From contig CAAHFI011296743.1 of NCBI GenBank assembly GCA_900893395.1, positions 1-64,000 of the forward strand: a stretch of DNA of 64,000 bases, given 5' to 3'. Under the pieces are notes generated by a model. It ran no database searches, was not told where the DNA came from, and saw only the letters and a program-made list of their open reading frames with translations. The translations under genes were made by a program, and so were the position numbers. The DNA comes from Euglena gracilis (Eukaryota > Euglenozoa > Euglenophyceae > Euglenales > Euglenaceae). This document shows, piece by piece, positions 11,356 to 26,400 of this stretch (position 1 is its first letter; each line of letters starts with the position of its first letter).

Positions 11356-11425
11356 ACGCGTGTCTAGGGGTGTGAAATACATGCAGCCGGAAGATTTGGA
11401 GGGGTCAATCCGGGTGAATCGGGTG
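11338..11425 (+). repeat. Inverted repeat across the monomer junction (representative copy)
   Basis: The 18-base arm at 11,338-11,355 (unit 198-213 plus 1-2 of the next unit) is complementary to the 17-base arm at 11,409-11,425 (unit 56-72 of the next unit), except for one unpaired C. This gives 17 base pairs with a single bulge around a 53-nt loop. The structure could form a cruciform in DNA or a stem-loop in a transcript of either strand. It recurs at every junction in the core. The same arms also face each other within one unit at a longer spacing of about 125 bp. Confidence 0.75.
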
Positions 11426-14400
11426 CCTGGGACCCTATGGAACTGGGGTCAGCGGGGGCCCGGGTAACAAGGAACCTGGCTTGAGGTCCAGAACCGGGGT
11501 ATAACCAGGAAACCGATTGGCACCTCAGTCGAGCTGAAGGAGGCAGATTTCACCCGGATTCACCCGGAACGCGTGTCTAGGGGTGTGAAATACATGCAGC
11601 CGGAAGATTTGGAGGGGTCAATCCGGGTGAATCGGGTGCCTGGGACCCTATGGAACTGGGGTCAGCGGGGGCCCGGGTAACAAGGAACCTGGCTTGAGGT
11701 CCAGAACCGGGGTATAACCAGGAAACCGATTGGCACCTCAGTCGAGCTGAAGGAGGCAGATTTCACCCGGATTCACCCGGAACGCGTGTCTAGGGGTGTG
11801 AAATACATGCAGCCGGAAGATTTGGAGGGGTCAATCCGGGTGAATCGGGTGCCTGGGACCCTATGGAACTGGGGTCAGCGGGGGCCCGGGTAACAAGGAA
11901 CCTGGCTTGAGGTCCAGAACCGGGGTATAACCAGGAAACCGATTGGCACCTCAGTCGAGCTGAAGGAGGCAGATTTCACCCGGATTCACCCGGAACGCGT
12001 GTCTAGGGGTGTGAAATACATGCAGCCGGAAGATTTGGAGGGGTCAATCCGGGTGAATCGGGTGCCTGGGACCCTATGGAACTGGGGTCAGCGGGGGCCC
12101 GGGTAACAAGGAACCTGGCTTGAGGTCCAGAACCGGGGTATAACCAGGAAACCGATTGGCACCTCAGTCGAGCTGAAGGAGGCAGATTTCACCCGGATTC
12201 ACCCGGAACGCGTGTCTAGGGGTGTGAAATACATGCAGCCGGAAGATTTGGAGGGGTCAATCCGGGTGAATCGGGTGCCTGGGACCCTATGGAACTGGGG
12301 TCAGCGGGGGCCCGGGTAACAAGGAACCTGGCTTGAGGTCCAGAACCGGGGTATAACCAGGAAACCGATTGGCACCTCAGTCGAGCTGAAGGAGGCAGAT
12401 TTCACCCGGATTCACCCGGAACGCGTGTCTAGGGGTGTGAAATACATGCAGCCGGAAGATTTGGAGGGGTCAATCCGGGTGAATCGGGTGCCTGGGACCC
12501 TATGGAACTGGGGTCAGCGGGGGCCCGGGTAACAAGGAACCTGGCTTGAGGTCCAGAACCGGGGTATAACCAGGAAACCGATTGGCACCTCAGTCGAGCT
12601 GAAGGAGGCAGATTTCACCCGGATTCACCCGGAACGCGTGTCTAGGGGTGTGAAATACATGCAGCCGGAAGATTTGGAGGGGTCAATCCGGGTGAATCGG
12701 GTGCCTGGGACCCTATGGAACTGGGGTCAGCGGGGGCCCGGGTAACAAGGAACCTGGCTTGAGGTCCAGAACCGGGGTATAACCAGGAAACCGATTGGCA
12801 CCTCAGTCGAGCTGAAGGAGGCAGATTTCACCCGGATTCACCCGGAACGCGTGTCTAGGGGTGTGAAATACATGCAGCCGGAAGATTTGGAGGGGTCAAT
12901 CCGGGTGAATCGGGTGCCTGGGACCCTATGGAACTGGGGTCAGCGGGGGCCCGGGTAACAAGGAACCTGGCTTGAGGTCCAGAACCGGGGTATAACCAGG
13001 AAACCGATTGGCACCTCAGTCGAGCTGAAGGAGGCAGATTTCACCCGGATTCACCCGGAACGCGTGTCTAGGGGTGTGAAATACATGCAGCCGGAAGATT
13101 TGGAGGGGTCAATCCGGGTGAATCGGGTGCCTGGGACCCTATGGAACTGGGGTCAGCGGGGGCCCGGGTAACAAGGAACCTGGCTTGAGGTCCAGAACCG
13201 GGGTATAACCAGGAAACCGATTGGCACCTCAGTCGAGCTGAAGGAGGCAGATTTCACCCGGATTCACCCGGAACGCGTGTCTAGGGGTGTGAAATACATG
13301 CAGCCGGAAGATTTGGAGGGGTCAATCCGGGTGAATCGGGTGCCTGGGACCCTATGGAACTGGGGTCAGCGGGGGCCCGGGTAACAAGGAACCTGGCTTG
13401 AGGTCCAGAACCGGGGTATAACCAGGAAACCGATTGGCACCTCAGTCGAGCTGAAGGAGGCAGATTTCACCCGGATTCACCCGGAACGCGTGTCTAGGGG
13501 TGTGAAATACATGCAGCCGGAAGATTTGGAGGGGTCAATCCGGGTGAATCGGGTGCCTGGGACCCTATGGAACTGGGGTCAGCGGGGGCCCGGGTAACAA
13601 GGAACCTGGCTTGAGGTCCAGAACCGGGGTATAACCAGGAAACCGATTGGCACCTCAGTCGAGCTGAAGGAGGCAGATTTCACCCGGATTCACCCGGAAC
13701 GCGTGTCTAGGGGTGTGAAATACATGCAGCCGGAAGATTTGGAGGGGTCAATCCGGGTGAATCGGGTGCCTGGGACCCTATGGAACTGGGGTCAGCGGGG
13801 GCCCGGGTAACAAGGAACCTGGCTTGAGGTCCAGAACCGGGGTATAACCAGGAAACCGATTGGCACCTCAGTCGAGCTGAAGGAGGCAGATTTCACCCGG
13901 ATTCACCCGGAACGCGTGTCTAGGGGTGTGAAATACATGCAGCCGGAAGATTTGGAGGGGTCAATCCGGGTGAATCGGGTGCCTGGGACCCTATGGAACT
14001 GGGGTCAGCGGGGGCCCGGGTAACAAGGAACCTGGCTTGAGGTCCAGAACCGGGGTATAACCAGGAAACCGATTGGCACCTCAGTCGAGCTGAAGGAGGC
14101 AGATTTCACCCGGATTCACCCGGAACGCGTGTCTAGGGGTGTGAAATACATGCAGCCGGAAGATTTGGAGGGGTCAATCCGGGTGAATCGGGTGCCTGGG
14201 ACCCTATGGAACTGGGGTCAGCGGGGGCCCGGGTAACAAGGAACCTGGCTTGAGGTCCAGAACCGGGGTATAACCAGGAAACCGATTGGCACCTCAGTCG
14301 AGCTGAAGGAGGCAGATTTCACCCGGATTCACCCGGAACGCGTGTCTAGGGGTGTGAAATACATGCAGCCGGAAGATTTGGAGGGGTCAATCCGGGTGAA

Positions 14401-17400
14401 TCGGGTGCCTGGGACCCTATGGAACTGGGGTCAGCGGGGGCCCGGGTAACAAGGAACCTGGCTTGAGGTCCAGAACCGGGGTATAACCAGGAAACCGATT
14501 GGCACCTCAGTCGAGCTGAAGGAGGCAGATTTCACCCGGATTCACCCGGAACGCGTGTCTAGGGGTGTGAAATACATGCAGCCGGAAGATTTGGAGGGGT
14601 CAATCCGGGTGAATCGGGTGCCTGGGACCCTATGGAACTGGGGTCAGCGGGGGCCCGGGTAACAAGGAACCTGGCTTGAGGTCCAGAACCGGGGTATAAC
14701 CAGGAAACCGATTGGCACCTCAGTCGAGCTGAAGGAGGCAGATTTCACCCGGATTCACCCGGAACGCGTGTCTAGGGGTGTGAAATACATGCAGCCGGAA
14801 GATTTGGAGGGGTCAATCCGGGTGAATCGGGTGCCTGGGACCCTATGGAACTGGGGTCAGCGGGGGCCCGGGTAACAAGGAACCTGGCTTGAGGTCCAGA
14901 ACCGGGGTATAACCAGGAAACCGATTGGCACCTCAGTCGAGCTGAAGGAGGCAGATTTCACCCGGATTCACCCGGAACGCGTGTCTAGGGGTGTGAAATA
15001 CATGCAGCCGGAAGATTTGGAGGGGTCAATCCGGGTGAATCGGGTGCCTGGGACCCTATGGAACTGGGGTCAGCGGGGGCCCGGGTAACAAGGAACCTGG
15101 CTTGAGGTCCAGAACCGGGGTATAACCAGGAAACCGATTGGCACCTCAGTCGAGCTGAAGGAGGCAGATTTCACCCGGATTCACCCGGAACGCGTGTCTA
15201 GGGGTGTGAAATACATGCAGCCGGAAGATTTGGAGGGGTCAATCCGGGTGAATCGGGTGCCTGGGACCCTATGGAACTGGGGTCAGCGGGGGCCCGGGTA
15301 ACAAGGAACCTGGCTTGAGGTCCAGAACCGGGGTATAACCAGGAAACCGATTGGCACCTCAGTCGAGCTGAAGGAGGCAGATTTCACCCGGATTCACCCG
15401 GAACGCGTGTCTAGGGGTGTGAAATACATGCAGCCGGAAGATTTGGAGGGGTCAATCCGGGTGAATCGGGTGCCTGGGACCCTATGGAACTGGGGTCAGC
15501 GGGGGCCCGGGTAACAAGGAACCTGGCTTGAGGTCCAGAACCGGGGTATAACCAGGAAACCGATTGGCACCTCAGTCGAGCTGAAGGAGGCAGATTTCAC
15601 CCGGATTCACCCGGAACGCGTGTCTAGGGGTGTGAAATACATGCAGCCGGAAGATTTGGAGGGGTCAATCCGGGTGAATCGGGTGCCTGGGACCCTATGG
15701 AACTGGGGTCAGCGGGGGCCCGGGTAACAAGGAACCTGGCTTGAGGTCCAGAACCGGGGTATAACCAGGAAACCGATTGGCACCTCAGTCGAGCTGAAGG
15801 AGGCAGATTTCACCCGGATTCACCCGGAACGCGTGTCTAGGGGTGTGAAATACATGCAGCCGGAAGATTTGGAGGGGTCAATCCGGGTGAATCGGGTGCC
15901 TGGGACCCTATGGAACTGGGGTCAGCGGGGGCCCGGGTAACAAGGAACCTGGCTTGAGGTCCAGAACCGGGGTATAACCAGGAAACCGATTGGCACCTCA
16001 GTCGAGCTGAAGGAGGCAGATTTCACCCGGATTCACCCGGAACGCGTGTCTAGGGGTGTGAAATACATGCAGCCGGAAGATTTGGAGGGGTCAATCCGGG
16101 TGAATCGGGTGCCTGGGACCCTATGGAACTGGGGTCAGCGGGGGCCCGGGTAACAAGGAACCTGGCTTGAGGTCCAGAACCGGGGTATAACCAGGAAACC
16201 GATTGGCACCTCAGTCGAGCTGAAGGAGGCAGATTTCACCCGGATTCACCCGGAACGCGTGTCTAGGGGTGTGAAATACATGCAGCCGGAAGATTTGGAG
16301 GGGTCAATCCGGGTGAATCGGGTGCCTGGGACCCTATGGAACTGGGGTCAGCGGGGGCCCGGGTAACAAGGAACCTGGCTTGAGGTCCAGAACCGGGGTA
16401 TAACCAGGAAACCGATTGGCACCTCAGTCGAGCTGAAGGAGGCAGATTTCACCCGGATTCACCCGGAACGCGTGTCTAGGGGTGTGAAATACATGCAGCC
16501 GGAAGATTTGGAGGGGTCAATCCGGGTGAATCGGGTGCCTGGGACCCTATGGAACTGGGGTCAGCGGGGGCCCGGGTAACAAGGAACCTGGCTTGAGGTC
16601 CAGAACCGGGGTATAACCAGGAAACCGATTGGCACCTCAGTCGAGCTGAAGGAGGCAGATTTCACCCGGATTCACCCGGAACGCGTGTCTAGGGGTGTGA
16701 AATACATGCAGCCGGAAGATTTGGAGGGGTCAATCCGGGTGAATCGGGTGCCTGGGACCCTATGGAACTGGGGTCAGCGGGGGCCCGGGTAACAAGGAAC
16801 CTGGCTTGAGGTCCAGAACCGGGGTATAACCAGGAAACCGATTGGCACCTCAGTCGAGCTGAAGGAGGCAGATTTCACCCGGATTCACCCGGAACGCGTG
16901 TCTAGGGGTGTGAAATACATGCAGCCGGAAGATTTGGAGGGGTCAATCCGGGTGAATCGGGTGCCTGGGACCCTATGGAACTGGGGTCAGCGGGGGCCCG
17001 GGTAACAAGGAACCTGGCTTGAGGTCCAGAACCGGGGTATAACCAGGAAACCGATTGGCACCTCAGTCGAGCTGAAGGAGGCAGATTTCACCCGGATTCA
17101 CCCGGAACGCGTGTCTAGGGGTGTGAAATACATGCAGCCGGAAGATTTGGAGGGGTCAATCCGGGTGAATCGGGTGCCTGGGACCCTATGGAACTGGGGT
17201 CAGCGGGGGCCCGGGTAACAAGGAACCTGGCTTGAGGTCCAGAACCGGGGTATAACCAGGAAACCGATTGGCACCTCAGTCGAGCTGAAGGAGGCAGATT
17301 TCACCCGGATTCACCCGGAACGCGTGTCTAGGGGTGTGAAATACATGCAGCCGGAAGATTTGGAGGGGTCAATCCGGGTGAATCGGGTGCCTGGGACCCT

Positions 17401-20400
17401 ATGGAACTGGGGTCAGCGGGGGCCCGGGTAACAAGGAACCTGGCTTGAGGTCCAGAACCGGGGTATAACCAGGAAACCGATTGGCACCTCAGTCGAGCTG
17501 AAGGAGGCAGATTTCACCCGGATTCACCCGGAACGCGTGTCTAGGGGTGTGAAATACATGCAGCCGGAAGATTTGGAGGGGTCAATCCGGGTGAATCGGG
17601 TGCCTGGGACCCTATGGAACTGGGGTCAGCGGGGGCCCGGGTAACAAGGAACCTGGCTTGAGGTCCAGAACCGGGGTATAACCAGGAAACCGATTGGCAC
17701 CTCAGTCGAGCTGAAGGAGGCAGATTTCACCCGGATTCACCCGGAACGCGTGTCTAGGGGTGTGAAATACATGCAGCCGGAAGATTTGGAGGGGTCAATC
17801 CGGGTGAATCGGGTGCCTGGGACCCTATGGAACTGGGGTCAGCGGGGGCCCGGGTAACAAGGAACCTGGCTTGAGGTCCAGAACCGGGGTATAACCAGGA
17901 AACCGATTGGCACCTCAGTCGAGCTGAAGGAGGCAGATTTCACCCGGATTCACCCGGAACGCGTGTCTAGGGGTGTGAAATACATGCAGCCGGAAGATTT
18001 GGAGGGGTCAATCCGGGTGAATCGGGTGCCTGGGACCCTATGGAACTGGGGTCAGCGGGGGCCCGGGTAACAAGGAACCTGGCTTGAGGTCCAGAACCGG
18101 GGTATAACCAGGAAACCGATTGGCACCTCAGTCGAGCTGAAGGAGGCAGATTTCACCCGGATTCACCCGGAACGCGTGTCTAGGGGTGTGAAATACATGC
18201 AGCCGGAAGATTTGGAGGGGTCAATCCGGGTGAATCGGGTGCCTGGGACCCTATGGAACTGGGGTCAGCGGGGGCCCGGGTAACAAGGAACCTGGCTTGA
18301 GGTCCAGAACCGGGGTATAACCAGGAAACCGATTGGCACCTCAGTCGAGCTGAAGGAGGCAGATTTCACCCGGATTCACCCGGAACGCGTGTCTAGGGGT
18401 GTGAAATACATGCAGCCGGAAGATTTGGAGGGGTCAATCCGGGTGAATCGGGTGCCTGGGACCCTATGGAACTGGGGTCAGCGGGGGCCCGGGTAACAAG
18501 GAACCTGGCTTGAGGTCCAGAACCGGGGTATAACCAGGAAACCGATTGGCACCTCAGTCGAGCTGAAGGAGGCAGATTTCACCCGGATTCACCCGGAACG
18601 CGTGTCTAGGGGTGTGAAATACATGCAGCCGGAAGATTTGGAGGGGTCAATCCGGGTGAATCGGGTGCCTGGGACCCTATGGAACTGGGGTCAGCGGGGG
18701 CCCGGGTAACAAGGAACCTGGCTTGAGGTCCAGAACCGGGGTATAACCAGGAAACCGATTGGCACCTCAGTCGAGCTGAAGGAGGCAGATTTCACCCGGA
18801 TTCACCCGGAACGCGTGTCTAGGGGTGTGAAATACATGCAGCCGGAAGATTTGGAGGGGTCAATCCGGGTGAATCGGGTGCCTGGGACCCTATGGAACTG
18901 GGGTCAGCGGGGGCCCGGGTAACAAGGAACCTGGCTTGAGGTCCAGAACCGGGGTATAACCAGGAAACCGATTGGCACCTCAGTCGAGCTGAAGGAGGCA
19001 GATTTCACCCGGATTCACCCGGAACGCGTGTCTAGGGGTGTGAAATACATGCAGCCGGAAGATTTGGAGGGGTCAATCCGGGTGAATCGGGTGCCTGGGA
19101 CCCTATGGAACTGGGGTCAGCGGGGGCCCGGGTAACAAGGAACCTGGCTTGAGGTCCAGAACCGGGGTATAACCAGGAAACCGATTGGCACCTCAGTCGA
19201 GCTGAAGGAGGCAGATTTCACCCGGATTCACCCGGAACGCGTGTCTAGGGGTGTGAAATACATGCAGCCGGAAGATTTGGAGGGGTCAATCCGGGTGAAT
19301 CGGGTGCCTGGGACCCTATGGAACTGGGGTCAGCGGGGGCCCGGGTAACAAGGAACCTGGCTTGAGGTCCAGAACCGGGGTATAACCAGGAAACCGATTG
19401 GCACCTCAGTCGAGCTGAAGGAGGCAGATTTCACCCGGATTCACCCGGAACGCGTGTCTAGGGGTGTGAAATACATGCAGCCGGAAGATTTGGAGGGGTC
19501 AATCCGGGTGAATCGGGTGCCTGGGACCCTATGGAACTGGGGTCAGCGGGGGCCCGGGTAACAAGGAACCTGGCTTGAGGTCCAGAACCGGGGTATAACC
19601 AGGAAACCGATTGGCACCTCAGTCGAGCTGAAGGAGGCAGATTTCACCCGGATTCACCCGGAACGCGTGTCTAGGGGTGTGAAATACATGCAGCCGGAAG
19701 ATTTGGAGGGGTCAATCCGGGTGAATCGGGTGCCTGGGACCCTATGGAACTGGGGTCAGCGGGGGCCCGGGTAACAAGGAACCTGGCTTGAGGTCCAGAA
19801 CCGGGGTATAACCAGGAAACCGATTGGCACCTCAGTCGAGCTGAAGGAGGCAGATTTCACCCGGATTCACCCGGAACGCGTGTCTAGGGGTGTGAAATAC
19901 ATGCAGCCGGAAGATTTGGAGGGGTCAATCCGGGTGAATCGGGTGCCTGGGACCCTATGGAACTGGGGTCAGCGGGGGCCCGGGTAACAAGGAACCTGGC
20001 TTGAGGTCCAGAACCGGGGTATAACCAGGAAACCGATTGGCACCTCAGTCGAGCTGAAGGAGGCAGATTTCACCCGGATTCACCCGGAACGCGTGTCTAG
20101 GGGTGTGAAATACATGCAGCCGGAAGATTTGGAGGGGTCAATCCGGGTGAATCGGGTGCCTGGGACCCTATGGAACTGGGGTCAGCGGGGGCCCGGGTAA
20201 CAAGGAACCTGGCTTGAGGTCCAGAACCGGGGTATAACCAGGAAACCGATTGGCACCTCAGTCGAGCTGAAGGAGGCAGATTTCACCCGGATTCACCCGG
20301 AACGCGTGTCTAGGGGTGTGAAATACATGCAGCCGGAAGATTTGGAGGGGTCAATCCGGGTGAATCGGGTGCCTGGGACCCTATGGAACTGGGGTCAGCG

Positions 20401-23400
20401 GGGGCCCGGGTAACAAGGAACCTGGCTTGAGGTCCAGAACCGGGGTATAACCAGGAAACCGATTGGCACCTCAGTCGAGCTGAAGGAGGCAGATTTCACC
20501 CGGATTCACCCGGAACGCGTGTCTAGGGGTGTGAAATACATGCAGCCGGAAGATTTGGAGGGGTCAATCCGGGTGAATCGGGTGCCTGGGACCCTATGGA
20601 ACTGGGGTCAGCGGGGGCCCGGGTAACAAGGAACCTGGCTTGAGGTCCAGAACCGGGGTATAACCAGGAAACCGATTGGCACCTCAGTCGAGCTGAAGGA
20701 GGCAGATTTCACCCGGATTCACCCGGAACGCGTGTCTAGGGGTGTGAAATACATGCAGCCGGAAGATTTGGAGGGGTCAATCCGGGTGAATCGGGTGCCT
20801 GGGACCCTATGGAACTGGGGTCAGCGGGGGCCCGGGTAACAAGGAACCTGGCTTGAGGTCCAGAACCGGGGTATAACCAGGAAACCGATTGGCACCTCAG
20901 TCGAGCTGAAGGAGGCAGATTTCACCCGGATTCACCCGGAACGCGTGTCTAGGGGTGTGAAATACATGCAGCCGGAAGATTTGGAGGGGTCAATCCGGGT
21001 GAATCGGGTGCCTGGGACCCTATGGAACTGGGGTCAGCGGGGGCCCGGGTAACAAGGAACCTGGCTTGAGGTCCAGAACCGGGGTATAACCAGGAAACCG
21101 ATTGGCACCTCAGTCGAGCTGAAGGAGGCAGATTTCACCCGGATTCACCCGGAACGCGTGTCTAGGGGTGTGAAATACATGCAGCCGGAAGATTTGGAGG
21201 GGTCAATCCGGGTGAATCGGGTGCCTGGGACCCTATGGAACTGGGGTCAGCGGGGGCCCGGGTAACAAGGAACCTGGCTTGAGGTCCAGAACCGGGGTAT
21301 AACCAGGAAACCGATTGGCACCTCAGTCGAGCTGAAGGAGGCAGATTTCACCCGGATTCACCCGGAACGCGTGTCTAGGGGTGTGAAATACATGCAGCCG
21401 GAAGATTTGGAGGGGTCAATCCGGGTGAATCGGGTGCCTGGGACCCTATGGAACTGGGGTCAGCGGGGGCCCGGGTAACAAGGAACCTGGCTTGAGGTCC
21501 AGAACCGGGGTATAACCAGGAAACCGATTGGCACCTCAGTCGAGCTGAAGGAGGCAGATTTCACCCGGATTCACCCGGAACGCGTGTCTAGGGGTGTGAA
21601 ATACATGCAGCCGGAAGATTTGGAGGGGTCAATCCGGGTGAATCGGGTGCCTGGGACCCTATGGAACTGGGGTCAGCGGGGGCCCGGGTAACAAGGAACC
21701 TGGCTTGAGGTCCAGAACCGGGGTATAACCAGGAAACCGATTGGCACCTCAGTCGAGCTGAAGGAGGCAGATTTCACCCGGATTCACCCGGAACGCGTGT
21801 CTAGGGGTGTGAAATACATGCAGCCGGAAGATTTGGAGGGGTCAATCCGGGTGAATCGGGTGCCTGGGACCCTATGGAACTGGGGTCAGCGGGGGCCCGG
21901 GTAACAAGGAACCTGGCTTGAGGTCCAGAACCGGGGTATAACCAGGAAACCGATTGGCACCTCAGTCGAGCTGAAGGAGGCAGATTTCACCCGGATTCAC
22001 CCGGAACGCGTGTCTAGGGGTGTGAAATACATGCAGCCGGAAGATTTGGAGGGGTCAATCCGGGTGAATCGGGTGCCTGGGACCCTATGGAACTGGGGTC
22101 AGCGGGGGCCCGGGTAACAAGGAACCTGGCTTGAGGTCCAGAACCGGGGTATAACCAGGAAACCGATTGGCACCTCAGTCGAGCTGAAGGAGGCAGATTT
22201 CACCCGGATTCACCCGGAACGCGTGTCTAGGGGTGTGAAATACATGCAGCCGGAAGATTTGGAGGGGTCAATCCGGGTGAATCGGGTGCCTGGGACCCTA
22301 TGGAACTGGGGTCAGCGGGGGCCCGGGTAACAAGGAACCTGGCTTGAGGTCCAGAACCGGGGTATAACCAGGAAACCGATTGGCACCTCAGTCGAGCTGA
22401 AGGAGGCAGATTTCACCCGGATTCACCCGGAACGCGTGTCTAGGGGTGTGAAATACATGCAGCCGGAAGATTTGGAGGGGTCAATCCGGGTGAATCGGGT
22501 GCCTGGGACCCTATGGAACTGGGGTCAGCGGGGGCCCGGGTAACAAGGAACCTGGCTTGAGGTCCAGAACCGGGGTATAACCAGGAAACCGATTGGCACC
22601 TCAGTCGAGCTGAAGGAGGCAGATTTCACCCGGATTCACCCGGAACGCGTGTCTAGGGGTGTGAAATACATGCAGCCGGAAGATTTGGAGGGGTCAATCC
22701 GGGTGAATCGGGTGCCTGGGACCCTATGGAACTGGGGTCAGCGGGGGCCCGGGTAACAAGGAACCTGGCTTGAGGTCCAGAACCGGGGTATAACCAGGAA
22801 ACCGATTGGCACCTCAGTCGAGCTGAAGGAGGCAGATTTCACCCGGATTCACCCGGAACGCGTGTCTAGGGGTGTGAAATACATGCAGCCGGAAGATTTG
22901 GAGGGGTCAATCCGGGTGAATCGGGTGCCTGGGACCCTATGGAACTGGGGTCAGCGGGGGCCCGGGTAACAAGGAACCTGGCTTGAGGTCCAGAACCGGG
23001 GTATAACCAGGAAACCGATTGGCACCTCAGTCGAGCTGAAGGAGGCAGATTTCACCCGGATTCACCCGGAACGCGTGTCTAGGGGTGTGAAATACATGCA
23101 GCCGGAAGATTTGGAGGGGTCAATCCGGGTGAATCGGGTGCCTGGGACCCTATGGAACTGGGGTCAGCGGGGGCCCGGGTAACAAGGAACCTGGCTTGAG
23201 GTCCAGAACCGGGGTATAACCAGGAAACCGATTGGCACCTCAGTCGAGCTGAAGGAGGCAGATTTCACCCGGATTCACCCGGAACGCGTGTCTAGGGGTG
23301 TGAAATACATGCAGCCGGAAGATTTGGAGGGGTCAATCCGGGTGAATCGGGTGCCTGGGACCCTATGGAACTGGGGTCAGCGGGGGCCCGGGTAACAAGG

Positions 23401-26400
23401 AACCTGGCTTGAGGTCCAGAACCGGGGTATAACCAGGAAACCGATTGGCACCTCAGTCGAGCTGAAGGAGGCAGATTTCACCCGGATTCACCCGGAACGC
23501 GTGTCTAGGGGTGTGAAATACATGCAGCCGGAAGATTTGGAGGGGTCAATCCGGGTGAATCGGGTGCCTGGGACCCTATGGAACTGGGGTCAGCGGGGGC
23601 CCGGGTAACAAGGAACCTGGCTTGAGGTCCAGAACCGGGGTATAACCAGGAAACCGATTGGCACCTCAGTCGAGCTGAAGGAGGCAGATTTCACCCGGAT
23701 TCACCCGGAACGCGTGTCTAGGGGTGTGAAATACATGCAGCCGGAAGATTTGGAGGGGTCAATCCGGGTGAATCGGGTGCCTGGGACCCTATGGAACTGG
23801 GGTCAGCGGGGGCCCGGGTAACAAGGAACCTGGCTTGAGGTCCAGAACCGGGGTATAACCAGGAAACCGATTGGCACCTCAGTCGAGCTGAAGGAGGCAG
23901 ATTTCACCCGGATTCACCCGGAACGCGTGTCTAGGGGTGTGAAATACATGCAGCCGGAAGATTTGGAGGGGTCAATCCGGGTGAATCGGGTGCCTGGGAC
24001 CCTATGGAACTGGGGTCAGCGGGGGCCCGGGTAACAAGGAACCTGGCTTGAGGTCCAGAACCGGGGTATAACCAGGAAACCGATTGGCACCTCAGTCGAG
24101 CTGAAGGAGGCAGATTTCACCCGGATTCACCCGGAACGCGTGTCTAGGGGTGTGAAATACATGCAGCCGGAAGATTTGGAGGGGTCAATCCGGGTGAATC
24201 GGGTGCCTGGGACCCTATGGAACTGGGGTCAGCGGGGGCCCGGGTAACAAGGAACCTGGCTTGAGGTCCAGAACCGGGGTATAACCAGGAAACCGATTGG
24301 CACCTCAGTCGAGCTGAAGGAGGCAGATTTCACCCGGATTCACCCGGAACGCGTGTCTAGGGGTGTGAAATACATGCAGCCGGAAGATTTGGAGGGGTCA
24401 ATCCGGGTGAATCGGGTGCCTGGGACCCTATGGAACTGGGGTCAGCGGGGGCCCGGGTAACAAGGAACCTGGCTTGAGGTCCAGAACCGGGGTATAACCA
24501 GGAAACCGATTGGCACCTCAGTCGAGCTGAAGGAGGCAGATTTCACCCGGATTCACCCGGAACGCGTGTCTAGGGGTGTGAAATACATGCAGCCGGAAGA
24601 TTTGGAGGGGTCAATCCGGGTGAATCGGGTGCCTGGGACCCTATGGAACTGGGGTCAGCGGGGGCCCGGGTAACAAGGAACCTGGCTTGAGGTCCAGAAC
24701 CGGGGTATAACCAGGAAACCGATTGGCACCTCAGTCGAGCTGAAGGAGGCAGATTTCACCCGGATTCACCCGGAACGCGTGTCTAGGGGTGTGAAATACA
24801 TGCAGCCGGAAGATTTGGAGGGGTCAATCCGGGTGAATCGGGTGCCTGGGACCCTATGGAACTGGGGTCAGCGGGGGCCCGGGTAACAAGGAACCTGGCT
24901 TGAGGTCCAGAACCGGGGTATAACCAGGAAACCGATTGGCACCTCAGTCGAGCTGAAGGAGGCAGATTTCACCCGGATTCACCCGGAACGCGTGTCTAGG
25001 GGTGTGAAATACATGCAGCCGGAAGATTTGGAGGGGTCAATCCGGGTGAATCGGGTGCCTGGGACCCTATGGAACTGGGGTCAGCGGGGGCCCGGGTAAC
25101 AAGGAACCTGGCTTGAGGTCCAGAACCGGGGTATAACCAGGAAACCGATTGGCACCTCAGTCGAGCTGAAGGAGGCAGATTTCACCCGGATTCACCCGGA
25201 ACGCGTGTCTAGGGGTGTGAAATACATGCAGCCGGAAGATTTGGAGGGGTCAATCCGGGTGAATCGGGTGCCTGGGACCCTATGGAACTGGGGTCAGCGG
25301 GGGCCCGGGTAACAAGGAACCTGGCTTGAGGTCCAGAACCGGGGTATAACCAGGAAACCGATTGGCACCTCAGTCGAGCTGAAGGAGGCAGATTTCACCC
25401 GGATTCACCCGGAACGCGTGTCTAGGGGTGTGAAATACATGCAGCCGGAAGATTTGGAGGGGTCAATCCGGGTGAATCGGGTGCCTGGGACCCTATGGAA
25501 CTGGGGTCAGCGGGGGCCCGGGTAACAAGGAACCTGGCTTGAGGTCCAGAACCGGGGTATAACCAGGAAACCGATTGGCACCTCAGTCGAGCTGAAGGAG
25601 GCAGATTTCACCCGGATTCACCCGGAACGCGTGTCTAGGGGTGTGAAATACATGCAGCCGGAAGATTTGGAGGGGTCAATCCGGGTGAATCGGGTGCCTG
25701 GGACCCTATGGAACTGGGGTCAGCGGGGGCCCGGGTAACAAGGAACCTGGCTTGAGGTCCAGAACCGGGTATAACCAGGAAACCGATTGGCACCTCAGTC
25801 GAGCTGAAGGAGGCAGATTTCACCCGGATTCACCCGGAACGCGTGTCTAGGGGTGTGAAATACATGCAGCCGGAAGATTTGGAGGGGTCAATCCGGGTGA
25901 ATCGGGTGCCTGGGACCCTATGGAACTGGGGTCAGCGGGGGCCCGGGTAACAAGGAACCTGGCTTGAGGTCCAGAACCGGGGTATAACCAGGAAACCGAT
26001 TGGCACCTCAGTCGAGCTGAAGGAGGCAGATTTCACCCGGATTCACCCGGAACGCGTGTCTAGGGGTGTGAAATACATGCAGCCGGAAGATTTGGAGGGG
26101 TCAATCCGGGTGAATCGGGTGCCTGGGACCCTATGGAACTGGGGTCAGCGGGGGCCCGGGTAACAAGGAACCTGGCTTGAGGTCCAGAACCGGGGTATAA
26201 CCAGGAAACCGATTGGCACCTCAGTCGAGCTGAAGGAGGCAGATTTCACCCGGATTCACCCGGAACGCGTGTCTAGGGGTGTGAAATACATGCAGCCGGA
26301 AGATTTGGAGGGGTCAATCCGGGTGAATCGGGTGCCTGGGACCCTATGGAACTGGGGTCAGCGGGGGCCCGGGTAACAAGGAACCTGGCTTGAGGTCCAG

